Shown here: positions 9,939-18,605 of the stretch, one piece after another
Numbering within the stretch: position 1 is the first letter of the stretch
Layout of the letters: each line of letters opens with the position of its first letter
NCBI RefSeq assembly: GCF_024195295.1
Contig: NZ_JAMFTH010000001.1
Location: forward strand, 930,001 to 994,000
Length of the DNA stretch: 64,000 nt
From: Gilvimarinus xylanilyticus
GTDB taxonomy: Bacteria; Pseudomonadota; Gammaproteobacteria; Pseudomonadales; Cellvibrionaceae
Direction: 5' to 3'
Notes under the pieces: model-generated
Told to the model about the DNA's origin: nothing
Seen by the model: the letters and a program-made list of their open reading frames with translations, nothing else
Databases searched by the model: none
Translations under genes and position numbers: made by a program

Positions 9939-10844
9939 TCACCAAACATACATATAAGCCAGGGTAAGGCTGTCAAAGTCACCTGCTATTTTGGACTCAA
10001 TGGCGGTGCTGGCGGCCAGCCGGATGGCGTGCTGGCGGTTAAAGGGGCGGAGCAGAGTGATGCCGGCGCGAGAGTTTTTGAGCTCGGCCTGCTTCGGACC
10101 ATCGCCGACGGTGGCGGCGCCGCCCTGATACCAGTTCACATCAAACGAGATCCAAGTGCTACTTTTAAGTACATGAACCAAGTGAAATTCCGAGGAAAGC
10201 ACGGCCTCCTGACGGCGGGTTTTACCCTGATAGTCGGAGTTGTCTTCGTATAACCACGCACCTATCTCACCTTCGAATAACCAGCGGTGGCTGAGTGGCA
10301 AAATAAAGCCCAGCGCGGGCTTGGCGGCCCAACGGTTACTACCGGCGTTAAACAGTTTGTCGCCGTCATAGTTTCCGGTTGGCGCGCTGACCAGCACACT
10401 GGCACCGACAATGGGCTCGGGGTTTGCCACCAATTGACGAAATGCTTCGCCATCCATGCTGGGGGCGCCCAAGAGGTTTATGGCAAATCGGGCACGGGCG
10501 TCGGCGGATGCGGTAATAGAACGCTCGCGAAACTCTCCGTTGACCATCGCCTGGGCATCGCCTTGCACGAAAGGGTAATTGACTTGCACGCTGGCGGTCC
10601 GCCCCCAAAAGCCAAAAGTGCGTTGATAGGTCAGGGAAAGAAAATCTAGGGTGGCCTCGGCGCCTTCTATGGGGGCGGAGGCGTCTACCAAAACATCACC
10701 CTGCGAGTGCTGATAACCCACCAGGGCCACATTCGTTCCGGTAGGGGCGGGCCAATAGGCTCTGGGGGCGAGCTCTTGTGCCTGACAATAAATAGCCGAA
10801 AATAAGAGTACTAAACCGCTAATGTCCTTCAATAAGCGCTGCAT
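9939..10844 (-). CDS. Outer-membrane protein of the phenol MetA-pathway transporter type
   Basis: The protein has 301 residues, with a signal peptide (cleaved near QAQ, residue 23), alternating beta strands throughout and a terminal aromatic residue (YMYVW). Size and strand pattern, including the PTG-x-YDGDKL region, resemble the Phenol_MetA_deg family of putative outer-membrane channels. The family name does not prove a phenol substrate. It is convergent with uvrA, with only 35 bp between them. Repeat copy A lies just upstream of its start. Confidence 0.6.
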   Translation of the reverse strand: MQRLLKDISGLVLLFSAIYCQAQELAPRAYWPAPTGTNVALVGYQHSQGDVLVDASAPIEGAEATLDFLSLTYQRTFGFWGRTASVQVNYPFVQGDAQAMVNGEFRERSITASADARARFAINLLGAPSMDGEAFRQLVANPEPIVGASVLVSAPTGNYDGDKLFNAGSNRWAAKPALGFILPLSHRWLFEGEIGAWLYEDNSDYQGKTRRQEAVLSSEFHLVHVLKSSTWISFDVNWYQGGAATVGDGPKQAELKNSRAGITLLRPFNRQHAIRLAASTAIESKIAGDFDSLTLAYMYVW

Positions 10845-10877
10845 AGCTCAATTCCATTAACCTGGTAATAAAAATTC

Positions 10878-11022
10878 TCGTCCTGAGCATCTTTATTGTC
10901 GCCCTGTAAAATCGGCAAATTTACGAACCGACTTGACTTTACAGGGCTCGCGCTCGCCTTCAACGACGTCGGCGCATCCTGCGCCGCTATTAACCCGATA
11001 ATCATAGGTGCCGGGTTAATAG
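10878..11022 (+). repeat. Dispersed ~140-bp intergenic repeat, copy A
   Basis: This is one of three related copies (others at 14520-14657 and 31690-31827), all in the same orientation. It holds two stem-loops: a 9-bp perfect stem (10902-10910 with 10938-10946) and an 11-bp perfect stem (10987-10997 with 11012-11022). No coding potential is seen. It lies upstream of the outer-membrane gene and downstream of the photolyase operon, both on the minus strand. Confidence 0.85.
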
Positions 11023-11121
11023 TCTGAAAATCAGTCCTATTATAGTCGGGCAGCGGTTCCGCCGAAAAGCCACGATTCGAAATTCGTAAATCGTTCTCCA
11101 TCACCCGTTTTCCGGCCCAAC

Positions 11122-12678
11122 CTAAAGCGCTTCGATATTGTCCAAACACCACTTGGCTCGAGCCAGGGTGGCGTCTCGGGTTTCGAGCGATTGTTTATCC
11201 CAGTTACGGTAAACCATACCGATGCGCGGGTTATTCTCCAGCCTTTTGCGGTGTCGATTTAAAAAGTTCCAATAAAGACTGTTTAGCGGACAGGCCTGTT
11301 CGGTGGTTTTTTCTTTAACGTTGTAATGGCAACCGGTGCAGTAATCGCTCATTTTATTAATGTAGTTACCACCGGCGGCATAGGGCTTGGTGGCTATGAT
11401 GCCATTGTCCGAAAATTGGGTCATATCCCGCGTGTTGGGCAGCTCGACCCACTCTAAAGCGTCAATGTAAATCCCCAGGTACCATTCATCGACTTCGTCG
11501 GGGTTAATGCCGGTGATCAAGCAAAAGTTGCCGGTCACCATCAAACGCTGAATATGGTGAGCGTAAGCGGTGGCTAAGCTCTGATCAATAGCGTGCTCTA
11601 AACAGCGCATGCGGGTTTTCCCATTCCAGAAATAGCCGGGCAGGGCGCGTTTGGCGTTAAGAGTGTTGTAGTGTTTGTAATCTGGCATATTCACCCAGTA
11701 AACACCGCGAACGTATTCGCGCCATCCCAGTATTTGCCGTACAAACCCCTCAATTTGCGCGACATCAATGACGCCATTGGATTGTTCGTAGGCGCTTAAA
11801 GCGGTGTCAATCACCTGTTTGGGGTGGAGCATCTTGGTGTTTAACGCAAATGAAAGTCGGCTGTGATAGAGGCTCCAGCGGTGGGGTGTATTGGCGGTCA
11901 TGGCATCTTGAAAGCGGCCAAAATTGGGCAGCAGATGCTCGCAAAAATAGCTTAACAGTTGTTTGGCTTGGGCCCGGGTGACGGGCCAAATAAAGTGCTC
12001 ATCCAACTTGCCAATGGTGGGCACTTTATGACGTGCTACGCGATCGTTAATCCTGCTTATGTCTGTCTCGAACAGCAGCGGCTCGGGAATCTCTGCCAAG
12101 TCTTTTTTCTTGAGTTTTGCGCGATTCTTGGCATCAAAATTCCACTGTTCCCCTACGGGTGTATCGCCGTTCATCAACACATTAAAACGCTTGCGCATCT
12201 GGCGGTAAAAATGCTCCATAGTGAGATGCTGATTGGGGCGAAAATATTGCGTCAGATCGTCATAGGGCAACAAGAAGTGCTCGCTTTCGACACATTCAAT
12301 ATCGACTGATTTGGTCTCCATGTCGCCCAGCTGTGTTGCCAGGCGATATTCGTCGGGGCGCTGATATTGCAGACGACGGCATTGATACGCGCTGCACAAG
12401 CGTGCGAGCAAATCCGGCAGGCTGGCATCGTCTTGGGTGTCGTCAAGGGTTAAGTGCAATACGTGAAAGTACGCTTTTTTTAGGGCGTTAGCAAAGTTCT
12501 CCATGGCGGCGAAAAAACCGCATACTTTCTGAATATGATGTGCAACGTAATCGGTTTCTTGTCGTATTTCGGCGAGCACATACAGAACATCGTCTTTATC
12601 GTCATTAAACCACGAGTGTTGAGCGTTGAGCTGATCGCCCAGAATCAACCTCAGGGTGGAAAATTTTTTTTGGCTCAC
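11122..12678 (-). CDS. FeS bacterial cryptochrome/photolyase (PhrB/CryB type)
   Basis: The protein has 518 residues and matches the photolyase-related family (DPRP) from LRLILGDQL onward. Four cysteines at 359, 447, 450 and 463 have the same spacing (88, 3, 13) as the [4Fe-4S] ligands of Agrobacterium PhrB (350, 438, 441, 454). This family binds FAD, and PhrB repairs (6-4) photoproducts. The start overlaps the stop of the Cry-DASH gene by four bases (12675-12678), so it is the second gene of a coupled two-gene operon. The repair substrate is inferred from the family. Confidence 0.9.
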   Translation of the reverse strand: MSQKKFSTLRLILGDQLNAQHSWFNDDKDDVLYVLAEIRQETDYVAHHIQKVCGFFAAMENFANALKKAYFHVLHLTLDDTQDDASLPDLLARLCSAYQCRRLQYQRPDEYRLATQLGDMETKSVDIECVESEHFLLPYDDLTQYFRPNQHLTMEHFYRQMRKRFNVLMNGDTPVGEQWNFDAKNRAKLKKKDLAEIPEPLLFETDISRINDRVARHKVPTIGKLDEHFIWPVTRAQAKQLLSYFCEHLLPNFGRFQDAMTANTPHRWSLYHSRLSFALNTKMLHPKQVIDTALSAYEQSNGVIDVAQIEGFVRQILGWREYVRGVYWVNMPDYKHYNTLNAKRALPGYFWNGKTRMRCLEHAIDQSLATAYAHHIQRLMVTGNFCLITGINPDEVDEWYLGIYIDALEWVELPNTRDMTQFSDNGIIATKPYAAGGNYINKMSDYCTGCHYNVKEKTTEQACPLNSLYWNFLNRHRKRLENNPRIGMVYRNWDKQSLETRDATLARAKWCLDNIEAL

Positions 12679-13991
12679 GAGTTACCTCCGAGTGGCCAGT
12701 CGACCATATCCACCTGATCCAGGGGCTGACATTGTGCCTCGCCAGACCAACGCGCAACATAAGTGCCTTCGGGGTCGTAGAGTTCTCCCTGCTTATCAAG
12801 ATTAAAATGCCGACCGCCGCGCGGGTCCGCACCTACACCGGCAATATACTGCCAATTACCCCAGTTACTGGCGACATCGTAATCAATCAAGCATTGCTCA
12901 AAATAGGCAGCGCCATAACGCCAATCCAACTGCAGCTCGTTCACCAGACAGCTGGCGGCTATCTGCCGACCGCGATTAGACATCCAGCCGGTTGCGTTTA
13001 GCTCACCCATTAGAGCATTCACTAAAGGAAAGGGCGTAGTACCCTGGCACCATTGTTTAAAGCGGCTGGGGTAGAAACTGGTCTGCGGGCCTTTACCGGT
13101 GCCGCCGTCAAAGGTGAATAACTTCTTGCCGCGTGCTCGAGCACTCCAGTAAAAATATTCGCGCCACAATAGTTCGAAATAAATCCAATAGGTGGACTCG
13201 TTCGCGCCGTAGCGTGCCTCGTATTCCCTAAGGGCAGTCACAACCTGGCGGGGGCTCAACGCGCCATGGGCCAAGTAGCCGGACAGTTCGGTGGAAAAGC
13301 TCTGGCCCATTAGCTCATTGCGAGTCTCTTTATAATGGCGCGGTGCCGTGCCGGTAAAACACCTGGCCAAATGTTGCTGTGCGCTGACCTCGCCGCCCCT
13401 GTAATAATCGTTGCTAGCGGCCACTAGCGCGTGAGGCCACGCAGGCAAAGGTACCTGCGCAGGCGCGGGTAAATTTGGCCAGCCTGCCTTGGAGATCACA
13501 GGGTCAATGGTTTCAATGCGTTTGCGAAACGGCGTAAAACTGGTGGGCAAGCCTGCCAGGGGAAAAGGCAAATCTTCCTGATCAAACAGGCTGCTGCTGT
13601 TGGCCTCAACGAAGGTCTGTTCAGGGTATTGCTGCTGTAACTGCTGCCACTGATTTTGTTCGTATAAACCCGGGTGAACACTGCGGCCGATATGGCTGAT
13701 AGAGTATTGTCGTATATAGCGACCGACGACATCCAACAGTGGGCCGGGTTCTACCAACAACCGCTGATCTAATGCCGACAGTCCTCGGGCTAACTCTGCT
13801 AAGGTTTGCTGTAAATAACCCCGCTGAGCACTACTGGCTGCGCTGTGGCTGAAATGTCGGCTAAAGTTATCCTGGGGTTTTAGGCAATACAGGCAAATCA
13901 GCTCATCCACCTGCTCACTAAACTTTGCGAGGGCGGGGTTATCTTGCAGTCGACAATCGTTGTCAAAAATATACAGACCGATAACTTTCAT
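12675..13991 (-). CDS. DASH-family cryptochrome / photolyase
   Basis: The protein has 438 residues, with an N-terminal Rossmann-like domain (about 1-130, possible antenna cofactor) and a helical FAD domain. Typical DASH motifs are WREYFYW and NRGRQIAASC, followed by GADPRGGRHFNLDKQ near the C-terminus. DASH proteins bind FAD and MTHF and repair cyclobutane dimers in single-stranded DNA. It is the first gene of the operon with the FeS photolyase. It is divergent from the small membrane protein gene at 14144, and the 150-bp gap must hold its promoter. Confidence 0.9.
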   Translation of the reverse strand: MKVIGLYIFDNDCRLQDNPALAKFSEQVDELICLYCLKPQDNFSRHFSHSAASSAQRGYLQQTLAELARGLSALDQRLLVEPGPLLDVVGRYIRQYSISHIGRSVHPGLYEQNQWQQLQQQYPEQTFVEANSSSLFDQEDLPFPLAGLPTSFTPFRKRIETIDPVISKAGWPNLPAPAQVPLPAWPHALVAASNDYYRGGEVSAQQHLARCFTGTAPRHYKETRNELMGQSFSTELSGYLAHGALSPRQVVTALREYEARYGANESTYWIYFELLWREYFYWSARARGKKLFTFDGGTGKGPQTSFYPSRFKQWCQGTTPFPLVNALMGELNATGWMSNRGRQIAASCLVNELQLDWRYGAAYFEQCLIDYDVASNWGNWQYIAGVGADPRGGRHFNLDKQGELYDPEGTYVARWSGEAQCQPLDQVDMVDWPLGGNS

Positions 13992-14083
13992 AAAACAGCG
14001 CGAAATTGAAAAAATGTAACACGCTATACGCTCTAATCTGTGTTATGGACCATGTGTGGAGCAACTCAGAGGAGTGAAGCTGG

Positions 14084-14089
14084 TATAAT
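14084..14089 (+). promoter_or_regulatory. Candidate -10 box for the 14144 gene
   Basis: A perfect TATAAT lies 54 bp before the ATG at 14144 in the gap between divergent genes. The region 17 bp upstream does not resemble TTGACA, so this is a weak promoter call. Confidence 0.35.
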
Positions 14090-14134
14090 CGCACCGTTAT
14101 CGCAATGCAGTGCTCAATAATCAGGGCCGGGTAG

Positions 14135-14488
<354 letters not shown>

Positions 14489-14519
14489 CAATTCTGAGAT
14501 CCTAACAGCTCGCTATTAG

Positions 14520-14657
14520 CCTGAGGATCTTAATGGTCGCGCTGTAAAATCTGCGGGTTTTGCGAAATTCTTGATTTTACAGGGCGCGCGCCACCTTCAG
14601 CGGCGTCAGCGAGTCCTGAGCCGCTATTAACGCGACAATCATAATTGCCGGGTTAAT
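14520..14657 (+). repeat. Dispersed ~140-bp intergenic repeat, copy B
   Basis: The sequence aligns with copy A over its full length with scattered substitutions. The first stem (CTGTAAAATC with GATTTTACAG) is intact; the second stem is imperfect. It lies between the DUF6122-like gene and the GntR gene, so it is within 45 bp of the GntR start. Confidence 0.85.
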
Positions 14658-14700
14658 CGAGACCCAACTTCGTGTAGAATAGCGATTTAAAAGACGAATA

Positions 14701-15453
14701 ATGACTCGCCCGACGAAATCACCGAAGGATGGTGCTTTGAGCAAACTACCTCTTAAATTTTTGGATAAAGCCGCCGAATACAGCAGGCAAATCGATTACG
14801 ATCGCCCCGCCAGCGGTCAGATATATGCGTTTATCCGCGATGCGATAGTCGCTATGGAGCTTGAGCCGGGGCAGCTCATTTCTGAGGCCGCCCTGGCGGC
14901 TAAATTTGGCGTCAGCCGCACGCCGGTCCGCGAGGCCCTGATTAAGCTCGCCAACCTGGGTTTTGTGAATGTACTTCCGCAGCGGGGTACTTACGTCTCG
15001 CGCCTGAGCTTGGAAAAGATTATCGAGGCGCGCTTTATTCGCGAGGCACTTGAGGTTTCGGTGGTTAGCCACCTGGCTGAAAACGTGAATAAAGACGTCA
15101 TCAAAGCCGCAGAGAATATTATTGCCGAACAGAAGGCCGCGGCTGAGGTAGACGATGCTTTGCTTTTCCAGCGCCTGGACGATGATTTTCATCAACTTCT
15201 GGCCAGTTATACAGGCTACCAACGCATGGCCAGCATGATTGAGCAGGAAAAAGCGCATATGGACCGTGTTCGCAATTTAAGTCTGCACATCAGCGGACAG
15301 TATAAATGCGTATTAGCTCAGCACCGAGCTATTATTCGCGCGATAAAATCAGGCTCGGTAAGCGGAGCGGCTAGCGCTATGAGCACTCATTTACGCGAGG
15401 TGTATAAAGTACTGGAAACCCTACCCAAAGAGCACCCAGAGTATTTCCAGTAG
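14701..15453 (+). CDS. GntR-family regulator, FadR/FCD subfamily
   Basis: The protein has 250 residues. A winged helix (about 40-100; motif FGVSRTPVREALIKL) is followed by an all-helical FCD ligand domain. Putative metal/ligand residues of FCD proteins are seen in DDDFHQLL, in QHRAIIRAI and in the HLREVY helix. FCD regulators usually sense organic acids or sugar acids. Neighbouring genes for sugar oxidation and glucuronoyl ester cleavage make a uronate-type ligand plausible, but this is inference. A GT-N3-AC site typical of the subfamily lies upstream of the next gene. Confidence 0.88.
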   Translation: MTRPTKSPKDGALSKLPLKFLDKAAEYSRQIDYDRPASGQIYAFIRDAIVAMELEPGQLISEAALAAKFGVSRTPVREALIKLANLGFVNVLPQRGTYVSRLSLEKIIEARFIREALEVSVVSHLAENVNKDVIKAAENIIAEQKAAAEVDDALLFQRLDDDFHQLLASYTGYQRMASMIEQEKAHMDRVRNLSLHISGQYKCVLAQHRAIIRAIKSGSVSGAASAMSTHLREVYKVLETLPKEHPEYFQ

Positions 15454-16056
15454 CACTATCAAACGCCTCGGAATATCCGATTTAATCCGGCAACTTGAGT
15501 TGGGCTTAATAATCGGCGCGTGTTTTGGCAGAGCTTTAAAACGCCTAATATCCCTGCTTGGAGTGTTAAGTCCACAATAATTAGCGGTATCTACTCAGTG
15601 GTGGTCCGAATGACTTTAGCGAGTTTGCGCTAGCGGATATGAAGCAAAACAATCGATAGATAGTCGGTAGCGAGACTAACTGCCACAGGAATTTGTAAAC
15701 TGCGGTAACTCGCGTAGTAAAAGAAATACGATAGGCCCTTACAAGCAATCACCCACAGGTGAAGAGAATTATCATTGCCCGCGCTTCTGGTTAGTAGCTT
15801 CCGGTAATACTAGCGTCTCCTACTCAAGGCTTACCCCGGTCCCAATGGCGGCCCAGTCTACATCGATTTTGATGTTATATGTCATACAAATGGAGGTGTG
15901 CTGCCAATTACTGGCAAGCCTGCGGCCGCCTGTTCGGACCTCTACAGCAAAAGTCGATAAAAACCAGCCATCATGAGCACCTTTTAACCACTTTGTGCGC
16001 TTGGCGCTCGCTATACTCAATGCAGAGTGTAAGCTATAGCGATGGAGGTGAGCGCT
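15454..16056. other. Long intergenic region, 603 bp
   Basis: No credible gene is seen; short frames here lack family signatures and good start sites. It holds the promoter of the dehydrogenase lipoprotein and a candidate GntR operator at 15879-15889. No repeat copy is present. Confidence 0.5.
15879..15889. promoter_or_regulatory. Candidate FCD/GntR operator
   Basis: ATGTCATACAA has the GT-N3-AC core of FadR-type operators with partly symmetric flanks. It lies about 170 bp before the dehydrogenase start and downstream of the GntR gene. The assignment is by pattern only. Confidence 0.35.
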
Positions 16057-18546
16057 ATGAGAATTCTGACAGTGGCGGTTTGTTTGCTGGTCGCAGGTTG
16101 CGGAGGATCGGGCGGAAACGGCGGAAATGGCGTCTCCAGCTCGGTGCCACAGTCATCCGAAGTTTCTTCGCAGCAAAGCCAGAGTAGCTTGTCGTCGGCG
16201 TCCAGCGAGAGTAGTCAAATGGCTTCGAGCGACGCATCGGTGAGCTCGTCGACTTCAAGTAGCTCGCTACAATCCAGTGAGTCAAGCCGCTCCAGCGTTA
16301 GCACCAGCGCGTCGAGTGTGTTCTCATCCAGTCAGGCGTCCTCTGATCAGCCTCAATCCTCTTCAAGTTCGTCAAGTTTCTCAAGCGCGGAGACATCCTC
16401 CAGCACCAGCTCGGAACCGGTCGCGGGGCTCTCCGCACGCCCCAGTAATACCAGTTGCCTGGCCGGCGAATCGCCGCAACCGGAATATGGTGTGGAACTG
16501 CAGCGGGTGTATGGAGATTTAAGCTTTAGTCAGCCCGTGGATATGCGCTTACCGCCTGACGATTCGACGAGCTGGTACCTCGCCGAGCAGAGCGGACGAA
16601 TTTTACGCTTTGCTAATCAACCCAACGTTGACCAAGCTAGTGTATTTGCCGATCTAAGAAACCAGGTGAACAACAGCGCCAATGAGGCGGGGCTGCTGTC
16701 TTTTGCGTTTCATCCGCAATTTGCCAGCAATGGTGAAGTCTATGTGTTTTACCAAACCGATGAACCCGGGGGAGGCTGTTGCGATTCATTGCTATCGCGC
16801 TTTAGCACTGATGGATCGGGCTCGCTTGATCTGGCTTCGGAGCAGGTACTCATTCGTTTCACCGCTCCCTATCGCTCTAAAAATCACTTTGGTGGACGCG
16901 TGGGTTTTGGCGATGACGGCTACCTTTACTTAAGCATTGGCGACGGTGGCTCGGCGGGCGACCCCGATAACCGCGCGCAGAATACCGCCAACCTATGGGG
17001 CAGCATGATTCGCATTGATGTCAACGGTGGCTCGCCTTACGCGATTCCGAACAGTAACCCTTTTGCCGATCAATCGGGTTTTTTGTGCAATACCGATACG
17101 CAAATGCTGCAAAAAGCAAGTGCCGGCGGCGACTGCCCCGAAGTTTACGCCTGGGGATTGCGCAACCCCTGGCGTTGGTCTTTTGACCGAGCCACGGGAG
17201 AGTTGTGGCTCGCCGACGTGGGGCAGGGTAACTGGGAAGAAATTAATAAAATTCAGCGTGGCGGTAACTACGGCTGGCGACTACGCGAAGGGGCGCATTG
17301 CTATAACCCTGCCAACAACTGCGACACCGGCGGCCTGATAGATCCGGTTGCAGAAGAGCCTCAGCCCGATTTTCAATCCATTACCGGCGGGTTTCGCTAC
17401 CGGGGTTCGGCCATTGCCTCGTTACAAGGTAAATATGTCTACGGCGATTTCGTTACTGGCCCCTTACACGCCCTTAAAGCAAATGACGCCGGTGGCTGGG
17501 ATCAAGAGGTGCTGATGGCGAACACGGGGCAAAATATTGCCTCTTTTGCCGAGGATCACAATGGCGAACTTTATATGCTGAGTTTTAGCGGCGGTATTTT
17601 TCAGCTGGTAGAAAGTGATCAATCGGCCGGCGTTATCAATGCGCCTGCTGCTCAGCTTTCTGATACTGGGTGTGTGGATGCTGCAAATCCCCGTCTTCCG
17701 GCCCCAGGGTTAATTCCCTATAGCGTTAACGCGCCTTTCTGGTCTGACGGCGCACAGAAAAAGCGTTGGATGGCATTGCCCGACAATAAAAACCTAAACG
17801 TTTCAGCGAATCAAGACTGGACGGTTCCGCCCGGTAGTGTGCTGGTTAAAAACTTCTATTTAAGCGATCAACTAATCGAAACGCGGTTATTGAAGCATCA
17901 CACCGATGGCGTCTGGGCCGGGTATACCTACGCTTGGAACGAGGCCGGTACTGATGCCGGTTTGGTAGAGGGCGGGGCGGTTAGACAACGCCAGGGACAA
18001 GACTGGATTTATCCCAGTGGCAGCGACTGCATGCAATGTCATACCGAAGCGGCAGGGCGAGCCCTGGGGCTTGAAACCGTGCAGTTAAACAGCAACGTTT
18101 TATATCCCTCAAGCGGCATTGAAGGGCATCAGGTAACTACATTAAAAAGCATCGGCGCGCTTAGCGGTAGCACCACCGATGCCAAGCTTGCCGACCCGGC
18201 CGACCAAAATGCGCTGCTGCAGGACCGAGCCCGTGCCTATCTTCATACCAACTGCGCTCAGTGTCACCAACCGGGCGGAGGCACTAATGTGGATATGGAT
18301 TTGCGCTGGCACACATCGTTCGCTGATATGCAGTTATGCAATCGTCCACCGCAGAACGGCGATATGGGCCTGAGCGATGCTACATTGCTCAAGCCGGGTG
18401 ACAGTGATTCATCGATACTGGTATCGCGAATGGCGTTGCGCGATCACGCACAGCAAATGCCGCCTGTGGGCAGTAACCAAATCGATACCCAGGGGAAAAT
18501 ATTGTTAAGCGCATGGATTGATTCGCTATCGAGGTGTACAGATTAG
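16057..18546 (+). CDS. PQQ-dependent sugar dehydrogenase lipoprotein with dihaem cytochrome c domain
   Basis: The protein has about 829 residues: a lipoprotein signal (LVAGC, Cys15), a poly-Ser linker (about 30-130), a six-bladed-propeller glucose/sorbosone dehydrogenase domain (about 140-520; NEAGLLSFAFHP, GGRVGFGDDGYLYLSIGDGG) and a C-terminal domain with two haem c motifs, CMQCH (about 658) and CAQCH (about 733). It probably oxidises a sugar outside the inner membrane with PQQ and passes electrons through its own haems. The ATG at 16057 is preferred over 16042 because GGAGGTG lies six bases upstream of it and the lipobox then sits correctly. PQQ/cytochrome proteins in Cellvibrio have been linked to redox supply for lytic polysaccharide monooxygenases; that role here is speculation. 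Confidence 0.85.
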   Translation: MRILTVAVCLLVAGCGGSGGNGGNGVSSSVPQSSEVSSQQSQSSLSSASSESSQMASSDASVSSSTSSSSLQSSESSRSSVSTSASSVFSSSQASSDQPQSSSSSSSFSSAETSSSTSSEPVAGLSARPSNTSCLAGESPQPEYGVELQRVYGDLSFSQPVDMRLPPDDSTSWYLAEQSGRILRFANQPNVDQASVFADLRNQVNNSANEAGLLSFAFHPQFASNGEVYVFYQTDEPGGGCCDSLLSRFSTDGSGSLDLASEQVLIRFTAPYRSKNHFGGRVGFGDDGYLYLSIGDGGSAGDPDNRAQNTANLWGSMIRIDVNGGSPYAIPNSNPFADQSGFLCNTDTQMLQKASAGGDCPEVYAWGLRNPWRWSFDRATGELWLADVGQGNWEEINKIQRGGNYGWRLREGAHCYNPANNCDTGGLIDPVAEEPQPDFQSITGGFRYRGSAIASLQGKYVYGDFVTGPLHALKANDAGGWDQEVLMANTGQNIASFAEDHNGELYMLSFSGGIFQLVESDQSAGVINAPAAQLSDTGCVDAANPRLPAPGLIPYSVNAPFWSDGAQKKRWMALPDNKNLNVSANQDWTVPPGSVLVKNFYLSDQLIETRLLKHHTDGVWAGYTYAWNEAGTDAGLVEGGAVRQRQGQDWIYPSGSDCMQCHTEAAGRALGLETVQLNSNVLYPSSGIEGHQVTTLKSIGALSGSTTDAKLADPADQNALLQDRARAYLHTNCAQCHQPGGGTNVDMDLRWHTSFADMQLCNRPPQNGDMGLSDATLLKPGDSDSSILVSRMALRDHAQQMPPVGSNQIDTQGKILLSAWIDSLSRCTD

Positions 18547-18568
18547 CGAGGGGTAACTTTTTAAAAAG

Positions 18569-18595
18569 ACCATTGGCGGATTGACCGCCAATGGT
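18569..18595. terminator. Hairpin terminator between convergent genes
   Basis: An 11-bp perfect stem (18569-18579 with 18585-18595) has a 5-base loop. On the minus strand it is followed by a U-rich stretch, so it best fits the CE15 gene. It may also stop the dehydrogenase transcript. Confidence 0.8.
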
Positions 18596-18605
18596 TCGGG
18601 GCTGA

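Noticed and set aside
15879-16187. Plus-strand frame upstream of the sugar dehydrogenase
   Set aside because: It overlaps the dehydrogenase start in another frame and has no family match or good ribosome site.
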